A stretch of DNA of 64,000 nucleotides from Proteobacteria bacterium UBA1148 (GCA_002311835.1 DBZY01000014.1:55487-119486), one strand, 5' to 3'; positions 1-9,167 are shown, counted from the stretch's first letter. Notes: generated from the letters alone by a model not told the origin. Numbers and translations: made by a program.

Positions 1-2
1 CT

Positions 3-902
3 CAGCACGCTGGGCGTATGCATGCATGCGGTCATGATGGGCATACAACCATGTTGTTGGGAGCTGCGCGATATTTAGCCGAGCATGGCAATTTCGAAGG
101 GACAATTCAGTTTATATTTCAGCCCGCTGAGGAGGCGGCGGGTGGCGCTAAGTCAATGATAGATGGAGGACTCTTCAAACGCTTTCCAGTCGATGCTGTT
201 TTTGGTATGCACAACTGGCCGGGTTTAAGTGTGGGGCGTTTTGCGATGCGTTCGGGGCCTATAATGGCGTCCCTTGACTGTTTCGATATATACATCGAGG
301 GTCAAGGTGCCCATGGTGCTGCGCCACAGCATGGTATTGATCCGGTTATGGTATCGGCGCAGGTGGTTACAGCGTTACAGACTATAGTGAGCCGAAATAT
401 TGACCCGCTACAACCCGCGGTCGTTAGCGTTACCAAAATTCATGGTGGTGATGCGCAGAATGTCATTCCTTCTAGTGTTCAGTTAGGTGGTGGAATTAGA
501 TGCTTTGATCCAGAAATTCGTAAACTTCTGAGTCGAAAAATTGTTCAGATTGTTGAGGGTGTTTGCAGTAGTCTCGGGGCTACTGGGACGGTCGAATTTG
601 CCACGAAATTTCCTGCTGTAATTAATTCGTTGGAGGGCATAGATCTAGCATCTCGTACGGCGTCTGAAATTGTTGGAAATGAGAATGTGGAGACCAACTG
701 TGATCCTGTTATGGTTTCTGAAGATTTTGCGTATATGCTCGAAGCCATATCTGGCTGCTACATATTTATTGGTAACGGTGAAGGTGAAGGCGGTTGCATG
801 ATTCACAACCCAAGTTATGACTTTAACGATGAGATACTTAGTATTGGAGCTAGCTACTGGGCGTCTCTCGCGCAGAAATTTTTGAGTGAGCAGACAAGTT
901 GA
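3..902 (+). CDS. M20 family amidohydrolase, 5'-truncated
   Basis: The reading frame is open to the left edge of the window, so the N-terminus is missing and about 299 residues remain. It belongs to the M20/amidohydrolase family (hippurate hydrolase, IAA-amino-acid hydrolase, N-acyl-amino-acid deacylase), cytoplasmic dinuclear metal enzymes that cleave N-acyl bonds. The metal-site motif MHACGHDGH sits at the start of the visible part, followed by the PAEE acid pair, the GMHNWP histidine and the lid-domain GAHGAAPQ segment. The C-terminal part carries the usual SEDFAYM glutamate region. It ends 75 bp before the acyltransferase start on the same strand, so it may be the upstream gene of an operon. 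The substrate cannot be told. Confidence 0.9.
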   Translation, partial: QHAGRMHACGHDGHTTMLLGAARYLAEHGNFEGTIQFIFQPAEEAAGGAKSMIDGGLFKRFPVDAVFGMHNWPGLSVGRFAMRSGPIMASLDCFDIYIEGQGAHGAAPQHGIDPVMVSAQVVTALQTIVSRNIDPLQPAVVSVTKIHGGDAQNVIPSSVQLGGGIRCFDPEIRKLLSRKIVQIVEGVCSSLGATGTVEFATKFPAVINSLEGIDLASRTASEIVGNENVETNCDPVMVSEDFAYMLEAISGCYIFIGNGEGEGGCMIHNPSYDFNDEILSIGASYWASLAQKFLSEQTS

Positions 903-977
903 GAGAAATGTTATGGCGGCATATCCTGGCTCGCCGTTCTCATGGTATTACTGATAGTTGATTCTAGAAGGAAACGG

Positions 978-1958
978 ATGTCGCAGTTCGAGAGAATTAT
1001 TTTCGTATTCCCTGGGCAGGGTTCTCAATATTGTGGGATGGGCTCCGACTTGGTAGAAGAGTTCGAGTGCGCTAAAGAATGCTTCGATCAGGCAAGCGAG
1101 GTTGTAGGCTATGATATGTTGGAATTGTGTTTCAGAGATCCACAAGTCCGGTTGGACTTAACTCGTTTTACTCAGCCAGCGTTATTAACTCATCAGATCG
1201 CATGCCTCGAAGCTTTTCGTAGTTTGGATTCAGAGAGCAAGGTCCAACCCTCGCTAACCGCAGGTCATAGCCTAGGTGAATACGCAGCACTAGTAACCGC
1301 TGGTGCTCTGAGCTTTGAGGATGCTTTGACATTGGTAGCTCGCAGAGCGGAACTGATGAGTGAGTTTGGCGAGGGTAGTATGTTGGCGACTACACTTGAT
1401 TTGACAACTGCTAGGACGCTTGCTGAAAAATACTATTGTGGTATTGGAGGATGCAATCTCCCAGAGCAGACGGTTATTGCTGGTCAGGATGCTGATTTGG
1501 ATCGGTTGACCGAAGATCTCACTACAAATCAGCGGCGCAAGAGAGCAGTGAGGTTAAAGACCGAAGGTGCATTTCATACCTATCTGATGGTCAATGCAGC
1601 ACGGCGTTTTAGAGAGGTTCTCGAGGATATTTCTTTCGGTCCGTTAGAGGTCGGTGTTCTATCTAACTACACTGGTCAGATGCACGAGCCTGACCCCGAC
1701 GCTATACGGTCTCGGCTGTTTTTCCAGTTGTTTAATCCCGTTCGATGGATGGCGTGCATGGATGAGGCTATGGATGCTGGTATCGATGCGATCATCGAAT
1801 TTGGTGGTGGAATTGGTGAGGGGACAAGCCCGGCTGAAAAGCGTCCCAATCTAGAAGGTATGGTGAAGAAGGCCTTGAAGGGTCGTTCATATGAGGCAGA
1901 GTACTTCGGAGCGGTTAATGCAGTGGGCATTCACTTACTGGCAGAGCAAATACTCTAG
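978..1958 (+). CDS. Acyltransferase domain protein (FabD-like malonyl-CoA:ACP transacylase family)
   Basis: A stand-alone acyltransferase of about 326 residues. The start at 978 is preferred over an in-frame ATG at 942 because an AAGGA ribosome-binding site precedes it and the family's N-terminus (FVFPGQGSQ) then begins at about residue 9. The nucleophile serine lies in GHSLGE (about residue 98) and the partner histidine in GAFHTY (about residue 200), the FabD catalytic pair. FabD loads malonyl groups onto acyl carrier protein, but no other fatty-acid or polyketide gene is adjacent. The protein could therefore be a trans-acting acyltransferase or act on another thioester. The residue after His-Thr is Tyr, which is not diagnostic by itself. 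The family is certain; the role is not. Confidence 0.88.
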   Translation: MSQFERIIFVFPGQGSQYCGMGSDLVEEFECAKECFDQASEVVGYDMLELCFRDPQVRLDLTRFTQPALLTHQIACLEAFRSLDSESKVQPSLTAGHSLGEYAALVTAGALSFEDALTLVARRAELMSEFGEGSMLATTLDLTTARTLAEKYYCGIGGCNLPEQTVIAGQDADLDRLTEDLTTNQRRKRAVRLKTEGAFHTYLMVNAARRFREVLEDISFGPLEVGVLSNYTGQMHEPDPDAIRSRLFFQLFNPVRWMACMDEAMDAGIDAIIEFGGGIGEGTSPAEKRPNLEGMVKKALKGRSYEAEYFGAVNAVGIHLLAEQIL

Positions 1959-2005
1959 TTTGAGAGATTTCCTGAGTGAACTAAAAAAGAAATAGAAATA
2001 GTGAG

Positions 2006-2674
2006 ATGTCAGAACAAAAAGCAACTAATGTAACCTGGCATGAGGGCTTGGTATCTCGGGAAGATCGGTACAATATTCTTCGACAAAAAGGCGCAACGAT
2101 TTGGTTCACCGGTTTGTCTGGTAGCGGTAAGAGCACGATAGCTGTAGCGCTTGAAAAGGCTTTGTTTGAGAGAGATAAGCTTTCTTATCGGCTTGATGGA
2201 GATAACGTCCGGTTGGGCATAAACAAGAATCTTGGGTTTTCTGCAGAAGACCGTAAGGAAAATATACGCCGTATTGGTGAGCTCGCTAGAGTGTTCGGGG
2301 ACGCTGGCATAATCGTGCTTTCAAGCTTTATCAGTCCTTACAAACTTGACCGTGACAGGGTTCGACAGTTACATGAGGCTGAGCACTTAAATTTCATTGA
2401 AGTGTTTGTGGATTGCCCACTTGACGAAGCGGAGAGACGTGATCCTAGAGGACTTTACAGGAAGGCTCGTTCGGGTGAGATTAAGAACTTTACCGGCATC
2501 GATGCTCCTTATGAGGTGCCGGTTAACCCTCAGTTACACCTTCAAACGAATATGTTGTCCGTGGAGGAAGAAGTGGATGCAATTTTGGAATATCTTGAGA
2601 AAAATGAAATTCTTGCCGCTCCATGCTCCGTTTGTGTCGATGATAAAGGTGGTAAGGAAGCCGTGTCGATTTAG
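2006..2674 (+). CDS. cysC: Adenylylsulfate (APS) kinase
   Basis: Phosphorylates adenosine 5'-phosphosulfate with ATP to give PAPS, for sulfate reduction or sulfation. The Walker A loop GLSGSGKST is at about residues 36-44. The RLDGDNVR and LGFSAEDRKENIRR segments that bind APS and define the family follow, as does the SSFISPY motif. Its 222 residues are slightly longer than the usual 200 because of an unrelated C-terminal tail with CSVC and a short Asp/Gly-rich end. No ATP sulfurylase (cysD, cysN or sat) and no PAPS reductase is nearby. A role in sulfation of a metabolite or polysaccharide is as likely as assimilation. Confidence 0.92.
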   Translation: MSEQKATNVTWHEGLVSREDRYNILRQKGATIWFTGLSGSGKSTIAVALEKALFERDKLSYRLDGDNVRLGINKNLGFSAEDRKENIRRIGELARVFGDAGIIVLSSFISPYKLDRDRVRQLHEAEHLNFIEVFVDCPLDEAERRDPRGLYRKARSGEIKNFTGIDAPYEVPVNPQLHLQTNMLSVEEEVDAILEYLEKNEILAAPCSVCVDDKGGKEAVSI

Positions 2675-2772
2675 GGGCGAGGAGTGATCAGATGGTCCTT
2701 CTTCAGCCTCGCAAGGGGGTTGGGTCGGAGCCTACTTCAGCGTACAGTTAGACGTCGGATTTCGCTGGGAGA

Positions 2773-3840
2773 ATGCTCATAGAATCTCAATCACAACAGT
2801 CCCGCTCCGGCATTACCGTTGCAGTGTCGATTATCGCAATCATTGCGGTAATCTACGGAATGCAGGCTGCGCGAGTGATCCTGGTACCGTTTCTCGTGGC
2901 CGGGTTTCTTGCTGTTTTGTGCGTACCGATTACACGATACCTAGAGCGTTTGCGTATTCCGACTGGCTTAGCTGTAACGATTGTCGTTGTTCTTATCATC
3001 GGAATCATGGTTCTGGCTGGGACGTTTATTGGGGGATCTGTCGGAGCATTTAATGAGAGACTTCCGTTTTATCAGGAAAGGCTTAATGAGAGAGTCACTG
3101 ATATTGCCGCTCTGCTTGGTCAAGAGGTCAGTGTTGGTGGGTTAGTTGAGATGATTCAGCCTGGCGCAGCCATGAGCTTTGTCGCGAATCTTCTTAATGG
3201 TCTTCAGGCTCTTCTCGCCAATTTTTTTCTCATCATGTTTGCAGTGATTTTTATTCTTCTGGAAGCATCAACGTTTCCCAGTAAGATGCAGTTGGTGTTG
3301 AAGGCATCGCATGGAGATCCAGAATACTTTAAGCGATTTACGAATAGTGTTCAGCGATACCTCGGCATAAAAACAGTGACGAGTCTGGCGACCGGTCTAG
3401 CTGTATGGTTGCTTACAGCGGCCTTTGGACTTGATTTCCCGGTTCTCTGGGGGTTTCTCGCATTTCTTCTAAACTATATTCCGAATATTGGATCTCTAAT
3501 TGCTTCAATTCCAGCGATTCTTATCGCGCTGATCCAGTTCGGGACATTGCAAGCGCTGATGATAGCTCTTGGATACTTCGTGATTAACATCACAATCGGT
3601 GGTGTCATTGAGCCGCGAGTAATGGGCCGTGGGTTAGGCCTTTCCACACTAATAGTTTTCTTGTCGTTAGTTTTCTGGGGTTGGATTTTTGGACCGATCG
3701 GCATGTTGCTCTCAGTACCACTTACGATGACAGCTAAGATTGCATTAGAGTCTAGCGGCGAAAAAAGTTCATCTATTGCCCTATTGTTGAGCGCGCCTGA
3801 CCGCGTTAAATCTAGAGATGAGTCTTCGAGATCAGGTTGA
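2773..3840 (+). CDS. AI-2E family transporter (PerM/TqsA-like permease)
   Basis: An integral membrane protein of 355 residues with the AI-2E (UPF0118) architecture. Two N-terminal helices (about 15-75) are followed by a soluble amphipathic region (about 90-150) and a block of C-terminal helices. The family signature appears in LLNYIPNIGSLIASIP near residue 235 and in GGVIEPRVMGRGLGLS near 275. Members export small molecules (AI-2 in TqsA) or act as cation antiporters, so the substrate is unknown. A GGGAGA sequence abuts the ATG with almost no spacing, so the true ribosome site or start may differ slightly. It lies about 100 bp downstream of cysC on the same strand. Confidence 0.9.
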   Translation: MLIESQSQQSRSGITVAVSIIAIIAVIYGMQAARVILVPFLVAGFLAVLCVPITRYLERLRIPTGLAVTIVVVLIIGIMVLAGTFIGGSVGAFNERLPFYQERLNERVTDIAALLGQEVSVGGLVEMIQPGAAMSFVANLLNGLQALLANFFLIMFAVIFILLEASTFPSKMQLVLKASHGDPEYFKRFTNSVQRYLGIKTVTSLATGLAVWLLTAAFGLDFPVLWGFLAFLLNYIPNIGSLIASIPAILIALIQFGTLQALMIALGYFVINITIGGVIEPRVMGRGLGLSTLIVFLSLVFWGWIFGPIGMLLSVPLTMTAKIALESSGEKSSSIALLLSAPDRVKSRDESSRSG

Positions 3841-4061
3841 GTGCTTGCTGCCGAGTTGGAGGCGCTGGTATCCCAGCCTATTTGATGCTGCGCAGGACCT
3901 CGGGCTGATCAGGGCGAAGGTGTGTTCTCCTGACAACCTATTGTTGAGCAAACGCCATGCCAAGGTTCGTCACGCCGCCGAAGAAGCACATCAGGAGAAA
4001 TGGGGCGGCAAAAGTTCTGAATAACCGTCAGTCACTTTTAAATAGATACCCATAAAGGCAA

Positions 4062-5666
4062 CTAATCGGGTAGATCTTTCCGATAACTTCTAATATCGCC
4101 TCTGGCCAGCCTGTCATTGTAATCGTTGAGCTTGTGCTTCAGTGCCGGGGCCAGTATGTAGAGGCCAAGGATATTTGGTACGCATATAAAGAAGACTAAT
4201 GCGTCCGAGAAATCCAGGACAGCGCTCAGCTGAATTGAGCAGCCGATTACGATAAACACGCAGAAGACAGCTTTGAACCCAAAATCTGCGGCGCGAGATT
4301 CACCTACGAGATAGGTCCAGCCTTTTAATCCATAATATGACCAGGCAATCATTGTGGAGAACGCAAACAAGATGGCAGAAATAGCTATTGCGTAGGGTGA
4401 CCAACTGATATTACGTTCAAACGCTGCAGACGTCATTTCGATTCCACCAAGGCCTTGTACGAAACCCGGATCGTAATAAAGAGTTGTTATGATAACCAGC
4501 GAGGTCACCGTACATATCACTACTGTATCGATAAATGGTTCCAATAGCGCAACGTAGCCTTCCGTAATAGGTTCGTTTGTTTTTACGGCCGAGTGAGCTA
4601 CTGCTGCGGAACCTATACCTGCCTCATTGGAAAATACCGCGCGCTGAAAGCCGATGATCATGACACCTAACGCGCTGCCCCCTAATGCTTCAGGCGAAAA
4701 TGCCCCATTGATAATTGCGAGCAATGAAAACGGTAGCGCTTTGTAATTCATACCGATGATCGTAAGCGCTGAAAAAACGTAAAAAAGGGCCATAAATGGC
4801 ACAAGCTTCTCAGTAACTCTCGCGATGCTTTTTATGCCACCGATAATGACGAAGCTGACAACTGCGGCAATGATTAATCCGAAAAGCCAGCCCTTATTAT
4901 TAAACCAACTACCGTTCAGACCGCCAGTAACATTGACGAATTGCACATACGCTTGATTTGATTGGAACATATTTCCAATTCCCATACAGCTAATCACAAT
5001 GCCTACCGCATAAAACTTAGCCATAAAGTTACCGAGTCTTTGAAGTCCCTTCTCTTTCAACCCCTTATCAAGGTAGTACATTGGACCACCGGAAACGCTG
5101 CCATCGGGATTATCCCTCCGGTAGATTGTTCCCAATGCACATTCCACAAATTTCGTCGACATGCCTAGAAACCCAGCTAATATCATCCAGAATGTGGCGC
5201 CTGGTCCGCCGATTGATATAGCTACGGCTACTCCACCGATGTTGCCAATACCGACAGTACCGGAGAGCGCTGTGGAAAGTGCCTGAAAATGAGAAACCTC
5301 ACCTGGATGAGAGGGGTCCGCATAGTCGCCTCGTATTAATCTGATGGAATGCCTAAAACCTCGAATGTTGATGAATCCAAAATAACCAGTAAAAAAAGTA
5401 GCGCCGACTATCAACCAAAGTACAACCAAGGGAAGGTCCGTACCGAATAAAGGTACCGTAAAGAAAATTATTTTAGAGACGAACGTGGTAAGTGGTTGAA
5501 CAGTGTTGTTGATGAAGGAATCGATCCCAGAAAAATCTTGTGCAACAACTGGAGTTGAAATGAGAAGACAAGGGAAAAAAACGGGAGAAACCCGCGTACG
5601 AATGGCATTAAACAACATGCTAATAAAGGGTAGAGACCGGATCAGGATAGCTGGGCTATTGTCCAC
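4062..5666 (-). CDS. Alanine/glycine:cation symporter (AGCS family)
   Basis: A sodium- or proton-coupled importer of alanine or glycine in the inner membrane. The family signatures are GPGATFWM, the SGGPMYYL loop at about residue 190, and FSNEAGIGSAAVAHSA at about residue 345. About ten further hydrophobic segments are visible. At 534 residues it is longer than a typical AGCS protein because the N-terminus carries an extra signal-like helix ending in VVAQ before the first conserved helix. An internal Met at about residue 17 would shorten this. It is convergent with the upstream permease and likely monocistronic. Confidence 0.93.
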   Translation of the reverse strand: MDNSPAILIRSLPFISMLFNAIRTRVSPVFFPCLLISTPVVAQDFSGIDSFINNTVQPLTTFVSKIIFFTVPLFGTDLPLVVLWLIVGATFFTGYFGFINIRGFRHSIRLIRGDYADPSHPGEVSHFQALSTALSGTVGIGNIGGVAVAISIGGPGATFWMILAGFLGMSTKFVECALGTIYRRDNPDGSVSGGPMYYLDKGLKEKGLQRLGNFMAKFYAVGIVISCMGIGNMFQSNQAYVQFVNVTGGLNGSWFNNKGWLFGLIIAAVVSFVIIGGIKSIARVTEKLVPFMALFYVFSALTIIGMNYKALPFSLLAIINGAFSPEALGGSALGVMIIGFQRAVFSNEAGIGSAAVAHSAVKTNEPITEGYVALLEPFIDTVVICTVTSLVIITTLYYDPGFVQGLGGIEMTSAAFERNISWSPYAIAISAILFAFSTMIAWSYYGLKGWTYLVGESRAADFGFKAVFCVFIVIGCSIQLSAVLDFSDALVFFICVPNILGLYILAPALKHKLNDYNDRLARGDIRSYRKDLPD

Positions 5667-5755
5667 ACGCTGTGAAAACTACCTAACCACTTCTCACCTG
5701 CTCCCGAATAGTGGTACCGAAATGGTTTGTGTCCGCAGCTAGAGACTACTATCCA

Positions 5756-6523
5756 TCAAAGTGGTCTTATCCTGATGTCACGGAAGCGAATGAGGCCACC
5801 GTTGCTTTGAAAGGCAATTGGACCACTCAGATGTTCGTCACTTTCATAATCCACTGTAACCGTGCCATTCACCCGCACGAGGATCTGGTCGCCTTGGGCC
5901 GTGATTTCGTATGTATTCCACTGCTCTTCAGTCGAAACGGCCGTCATGGGCGGTGCGTGACCCACGATTGAGCCAGTACGGTTGTCGGGGTTTGGGTTTG
6001 TATCATAGATATTGATCTCGTATCCGTTGTCCGCGTTGATTTCGTCAGCATTGTCGTTACGAATGAATATCCCACTGTTGGAGCCGGGGCCGTTCCAGAA
6101 CTGGAGTTGCAACAGGAAATCTGTGTAGTGACCCTTGGTCACCAGGAATGCTTGGAGATCGTCCTCCGCCTCTACGAAATCACCGATAATGCTCCACTCA
6201 GCATCACCGACTTCATTTGGTTCTCCACTCACAAAATTAGTAGGATGGTTGGTGTCTTCGCCGCTAATGATAGGATCGTATTGCAGGGCCCGAAAACTGC
6301 TCAGGTCGTGGCCAGAGAATAGTATTGCCCAGTTTGGCTCACTTAAGAGAGATGCTTGGTTAGTGGTTTCAGCGTCAGTAATTCTCGGTATCGGTAATGG
6401 CGCTTCTATCGATGCTGCTACAGCCTGAGCCAGGTCTTCCCCGAGGGATGCATCTTGACCGGGTTGGCATGCAGCAAGAGCTAGACCTGAAAGGCAAACC
6501 AGGGTGGGTGATACGAATTTCAT
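5756..6523 (-). CDS. Lipoprotein with DUF1080 (3-keto-disaccharide hydrolase) domain
   Basis: A periplasmic lipoprotein of about 255 residues. The start at 6523 is chosen over a longer in-frame start (6577) because a GGGAG ribosome site precedes it and a canonical lipoprotein signal then begins the protein, with lipobox LAAC and Cys19. The DUF1080 domain starts near WAILFSGHDLSSFR and contains the family's WSIIGDFVEAE strand, the FLLQLQFWNGPGSNSGIFIR core and the final IRFRDIRIRPL strand. DUF1080 has a concanavalin-like fold, and some members hydrolyse 3-keto-glycosides. No sugar-oxidising partner adjoins it. The candidate replication origin lies directly upstream. Confidence 0.88.
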   Translation of the reverse strand: MKFVSPTLVCLSGLALAACQPGQDASLGEDLAQAVAASIEAPLPIPRITDAETTNQASLLSEPNWAILFSGHDLSSFRALQYDPIISGEDTNHPTNFVSGEPNEVGDAEWSIIGDFVEAEDDLQAFLVTKGHYTDFLLQLQFWNGPGSNSGIFIRNDNADEINADNGYEINIYDTNPNPDNRTGSIVGHAPPMTAVSTEEQWNTYEITAQGDQILVRVNGTVTVDYESDEHLSGPIAFQSNGGLIRFRDIRIRPL

Positions 6524-6683
6524 CTTGAACTCCCTACTATTCATATTGGATTTGGCCAAATGAGCTTCCAACGTCAAGAATACACGACCGCTTCAATCTA
6601 GGGCAGTCCTTCAACCTGGGAATCGTGATTATGTTATTCATGAGGTTAGGGTTTTAAACTTAAAGTAGTGCTTGAGAAATCTC

Positions 6684-6939
6684 TGTGGACAAACAAAGCT
6701 GCTTTTATTGGGTGTACTGTCCACATGGGTGGCAACCTCATGCTCCTCTAGCATAAAAGTTGCTAGTTGAGGGTATATTTTTTATTTTGCTGTCAAAAAC
6801 AAGTCCAACTAATTGTTTTTATTTAATAAAAATATTTGATGTTTTTTTGAACAATCTAATAAAGCCCTAGACAGAGTCAGGCTTGGGTGGACTTACTCAA
6901 TGAGTTTTCCACAGAGTTATCCACAGTATCTGTGGATTG
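6684..6939. other. oriC: Candidate chromosomal replication origin (DnaA-box cluster with AT-rich stretch)
   Basis: This fills most of a 418-bp gap (6578-6995) without a gene. A perfect DnaA box TTATCCACA is at 6917-6925, and near-matches are at 6905-6913 (TTTTCCACA), 6684-6692 (reverse, TTGTCCACA), 6717-6725 (CTGTCCACA) and 6931-6939 (reverse, CAATCCACA). Another, TTATCCACG, is at 7000-7008 just inside the symporter gene. Between the two groups lies a very AT-rich stretch (about 6777-6865) suited to unwinding. From memory, the 18-mer ACAGAGTTATCCACAGTA at 6911-6928 equals the context of box R4 in E. coli oriC. Against it, no dnaA, gidA or par gene adjoins. A DnaA-binding regulatory locus is the alternative. 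Confidence 0.55.
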
Positions 6940-6995
6940 TGTCCGGGTTTCGAATCGCCTTGATTCTGCGTTGGGCGGCAAATACAACTTTAGAG

Positions 6996-8750
6996 TTACC
7001 GTGGATAACGGATGTACTCAACGAGCTCCTGAGCTTTCGCTGAGGGTTCCGCTGTCATATGGCTGACGGTTATAGCTACTGCAAAGTTCAGCAGAACTCC
7101 GATGGTACCGATGCCTTCAGGGGAAATCCCCATAAGCCAGTTTTCGGCCACATTTTCCGACCAGGGTGATCCCGCCCAACGTAGAAATAGGCCCTTGAAG
7201 TACTCAATATAGCTGTAGGTAAAGACTAACCCGACAACCATACCTGCGATAGCTCCCTCTTTATTGATGCGCTTATAGAAGATGCCAAGCAATATCGGTG
7301 GAAATAGAGATGCAGCAGCAAGCCCGAATGCAAACGCGACAACCTGAGCAACAAAGGCGGGCGGGTAATACCCCAATAGGCCTGCAATGACGATTGCAAC
7401 ACCAGCAGAGATTCTTCCTGCAAGCAGTTCTCTCCGCTCCGAGATATGAGGCATCAGTATGCCCTTCAGTAGATCATGAGATACCGCAGCAGATATAACG
7501 AGCAGCAGGCCTGCCGCCGTTGATAATGCTGCGGCAATGCCACCGGCGGCAACGAGTGCGATAACCCATTGTGGTAAAGAAGCAATTTCCGGGTTAGCAA
7601 GTACCATGATATCGGGATCCACTCGCAACTCATTGCCATCCCAGCCAAATGCTTGCGCACGCGTGGCGAACTCCGGATTCTGGTCATTATAGTATTGGAT
7701 TCGACCGTCCTCATTTTTGTCATCAAATTCCAAAAGACCTGTTGCTTCCCAGGTTCTGAACCAGTCTGGCCGATCCTCGTATGCAAGATTTCCGGTTTCA
7801 GCGCCAACGGTTCCGATTTGGATTGTCTCGGTGAGATTTAGTCTAGCCATTGAGCCGACTACTGGTGCCGTAAGGTAGAGCAGACCAATGAAAAAAAGCG
7901 CCCAACCGGCCGAGTACCGCGCATCACGAACCTTTGGCACGGTGAAAAACCGTACGATGACATGAGGTAGTCCAGCGGTACCAATCATGAGTGCAGTTGT
8001 AATGCAGAAGATGTCGATCGTGCTTTTGGTGCCAGAGGTATACGCTGTAAAACCAAGCGCAGTCACCACTTGATCAAGTTTCTGTAGAAAGTAAATTGAG
8101 TCACCTTGGATTGTGCTACCAAATGCAATTTGCGGGATAGGTGAGCCTGTAATCTGAAGCGCTATGAAGACTGCAGGGACGGTGTAGGCAAAGATAAGCA
8201 CGCAGTACTGAGCAATCTGAGTGTAGGTTACGCCTTTCATGCCACCGAGCACGGCGTAAACGAAAACAATACCCATGCCGAATAAGAGCCCCAGCCCTAT
8301 TGGCACCTCTAAGAATCTTGAGAAGACGATGCCGACACCACGCATCTGTCCAGCGACGTAGGTGAAGGAGATGACAATTAGGCAAATTACCGCAACGATA
8401 CGGGCGGCACGGGAGTCGTATCGCTCACCAATAAATTCAGGTACGGTAAATTTTCCAAATTTGCGTAGGTACGGCGCCAGTAACAGTGCTAGCAACACGT
8501 ATCCGCCAGTCCACCCCATGAGATAGACCGATCCGTCGTAACCAAGAAATGCGATAAGACCGGCCATGGAAATGAATGAGGCGGCTGACATCCAATCTGC
8601 TGCCGTGGCCATACCGTTTGCGAGTGGGTGCACGTGTTTGCCGGCTACGTAGAAGTCTCCGGTATTGGTAGCTCTAGACCAAATAGCAATACCAATATAA
8701 AGAGCAAAACTTGCGCCCACTACAAGATAAGTCAAGGTTCTGAGTTCCAT
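6996..8750 (-). CDS. Sodium:solute symporter, VC_2705 subfamily (ActP-like)
   Basis: A large subunit of a sodium-driven carboxylate symporter of the SSS family, related to acetate permease ActP. At 584 residues it has about 13 membrane helices. The helix 2 region NGMATAADWMSAASFI and the AGLPHVIVRFFTVP segment are typical of this subfamily. An extracytoplasmic insert around residues 320-390 contains an EF-hand-like loop (DDKNEDGRIQY), a feature of the VC_2705 group rather than true ActP. It follows its DUF4212 partner by 9 bp, so the two are surely co-transcribed. Candidate substrates are acetate or other short carboxylates. Confidence 0.92.
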   Translation of the reverse strand: MELRTLTYLVVGASFALYIGIAIWSRATNTGDFYVAGKHVHPLANGMATAADWMSAASFISMAGLIAFLGYDGSVYLMGWTGGYVLLALLLAPYLRKFGKFTVPEFIGERYDSRAARIVAVICLIVISFTYVAGQMRGVGIVFSRFLEVPIGLGLLFGMGIVFVYAVLGGMKGVTYTQIAQYCVLIFAYTVPAVFIALQITGSPIPQIAFGSTIQGDSIYFLQKLDQVVTALGFTAYTSGTKSTIDIFCITTALMIGTAGLPHVIVRFFTVPKVRDARYSAGWALFFIGLLYLTAPVVGSMARLNLTETIQIGTVGAETGNLAYEDRPDWFRTWEATGLLEFDDKNEDGRIQYYNDQNPEFATRAQAFGWDGNELRVDPDIMVLANPEIASLPQWVIALVAAGGIAAALSTAAGLLLVISAAVSHDLLKGILMPHISERRELLAGRISAGVAIVIAGLLGYYPPAFVAQVVAFAFGLAAASLFPPILLGIFYKRINKEGAIAGMVVGLVFTYSYIEYFKGLFLRWAGSPWSENVAENWLMGISPEGIGTIGVLLNFAVAITVSHMTAEPSAKAQELVEYIRYPR

Positions 8751-8759
8751 TACGTTTGC

Positions 8760-9023
8760 CTAGTCTTCGTCTAGATTGTGTTCTCGATCAAGATGGTTCA
8801 TGCGCCATGCGTAAAAGAAGATCAGACCGATGAAACAAAGAATCGAGCCCTGTTGAGCAAACCAGAAGCCAAGTTCAAAACCAAAAAACTGAAACTGATT
8901 TAAAAAATCCGCTAAAAAAATGCCAAAGCCAAACGACACTGTGAACCAGACTGCTAGGCAACCAGCCACGAGCCGAAGATTGGCCCGCCAGTAGAGATGC
9001 TTAGTGCTATGGTGTTCTGTCAT
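8760..9023 (-). CDS. DUF4212 protein, small subunit of the sodium:solute symporter
   Basis: A small membrane protein of 87 residues with two transmembrane helices (about 14-38 and 50-74). The family marks YWRANLRL before helix 1, GFGIFLADFLNQ after it, and FWFAQQGSI before helix 2 are all present. In known genomes DUF4212 genes lie immediately upstream of VC_2705-type symporters, as here, and are taken as an accessory subunit. It ends with the charged tail DREHNLDED. The gene is the first of the two-gene operon. Three copies of a TATTACCA sequence lie just upstream and may be regulatory. Confidence 0.92.
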   Translation of the reverse strand: MTEHHSTKHLYWRANLRLVAGCLAVWFTVSFGFGIFLADFLNQFQFFGFELGFWFAQQGSILCFIGLIFFYAWRMNHLDREHNLDED

Positions 9024-9071
9024 GAAAAATCCTAAAAATAATCCGGGTTAGTCTCTAGGGATGGCGCAAGA

Positions 9072-9108
9072 TTATTACCAATGGTGTGTAGTTATTACCA
9101 TATTACCA
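9072..9108. repeat. Three phased copies of TATTACCA between divergent genes
   Basis: TTATTACCA occurs at 9072-9080 and 9092-9100, exactly 20 bp apart, and TATTACCA follows at 9101-9108. The repeats lie in the 144-bp region between the DUF4212/symporter operon and the divergent SDR gene. Regular spacing near two helical turns suggests a binding site for a regulator, but no regulator gene is visible in the window. Confidence 0.4.
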
Positions 9109-9167
9109 GTGCAAACGGGTGTTCCCAATCTTGATCTGTACAAAAAGGTCAATCAGACTAGGATTCT

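Noticed and set aside
3818..4024. A 68-codon plus-strand frame overlapping the end of the AI-2E family gene
   Set aside because: No family resemblance or clear ribosome site, and 23 bp overlap with the permease gene; it fills a 220-bp gap before a convergent gene. A small gene cannot be excluded.
6941..6960. A GGTTTCGAATC stretch resembling the T-loop of a tRNA
   Set aside because: It has an extra base, and no matching acceptor, D or anticodon stem could be placed around it.
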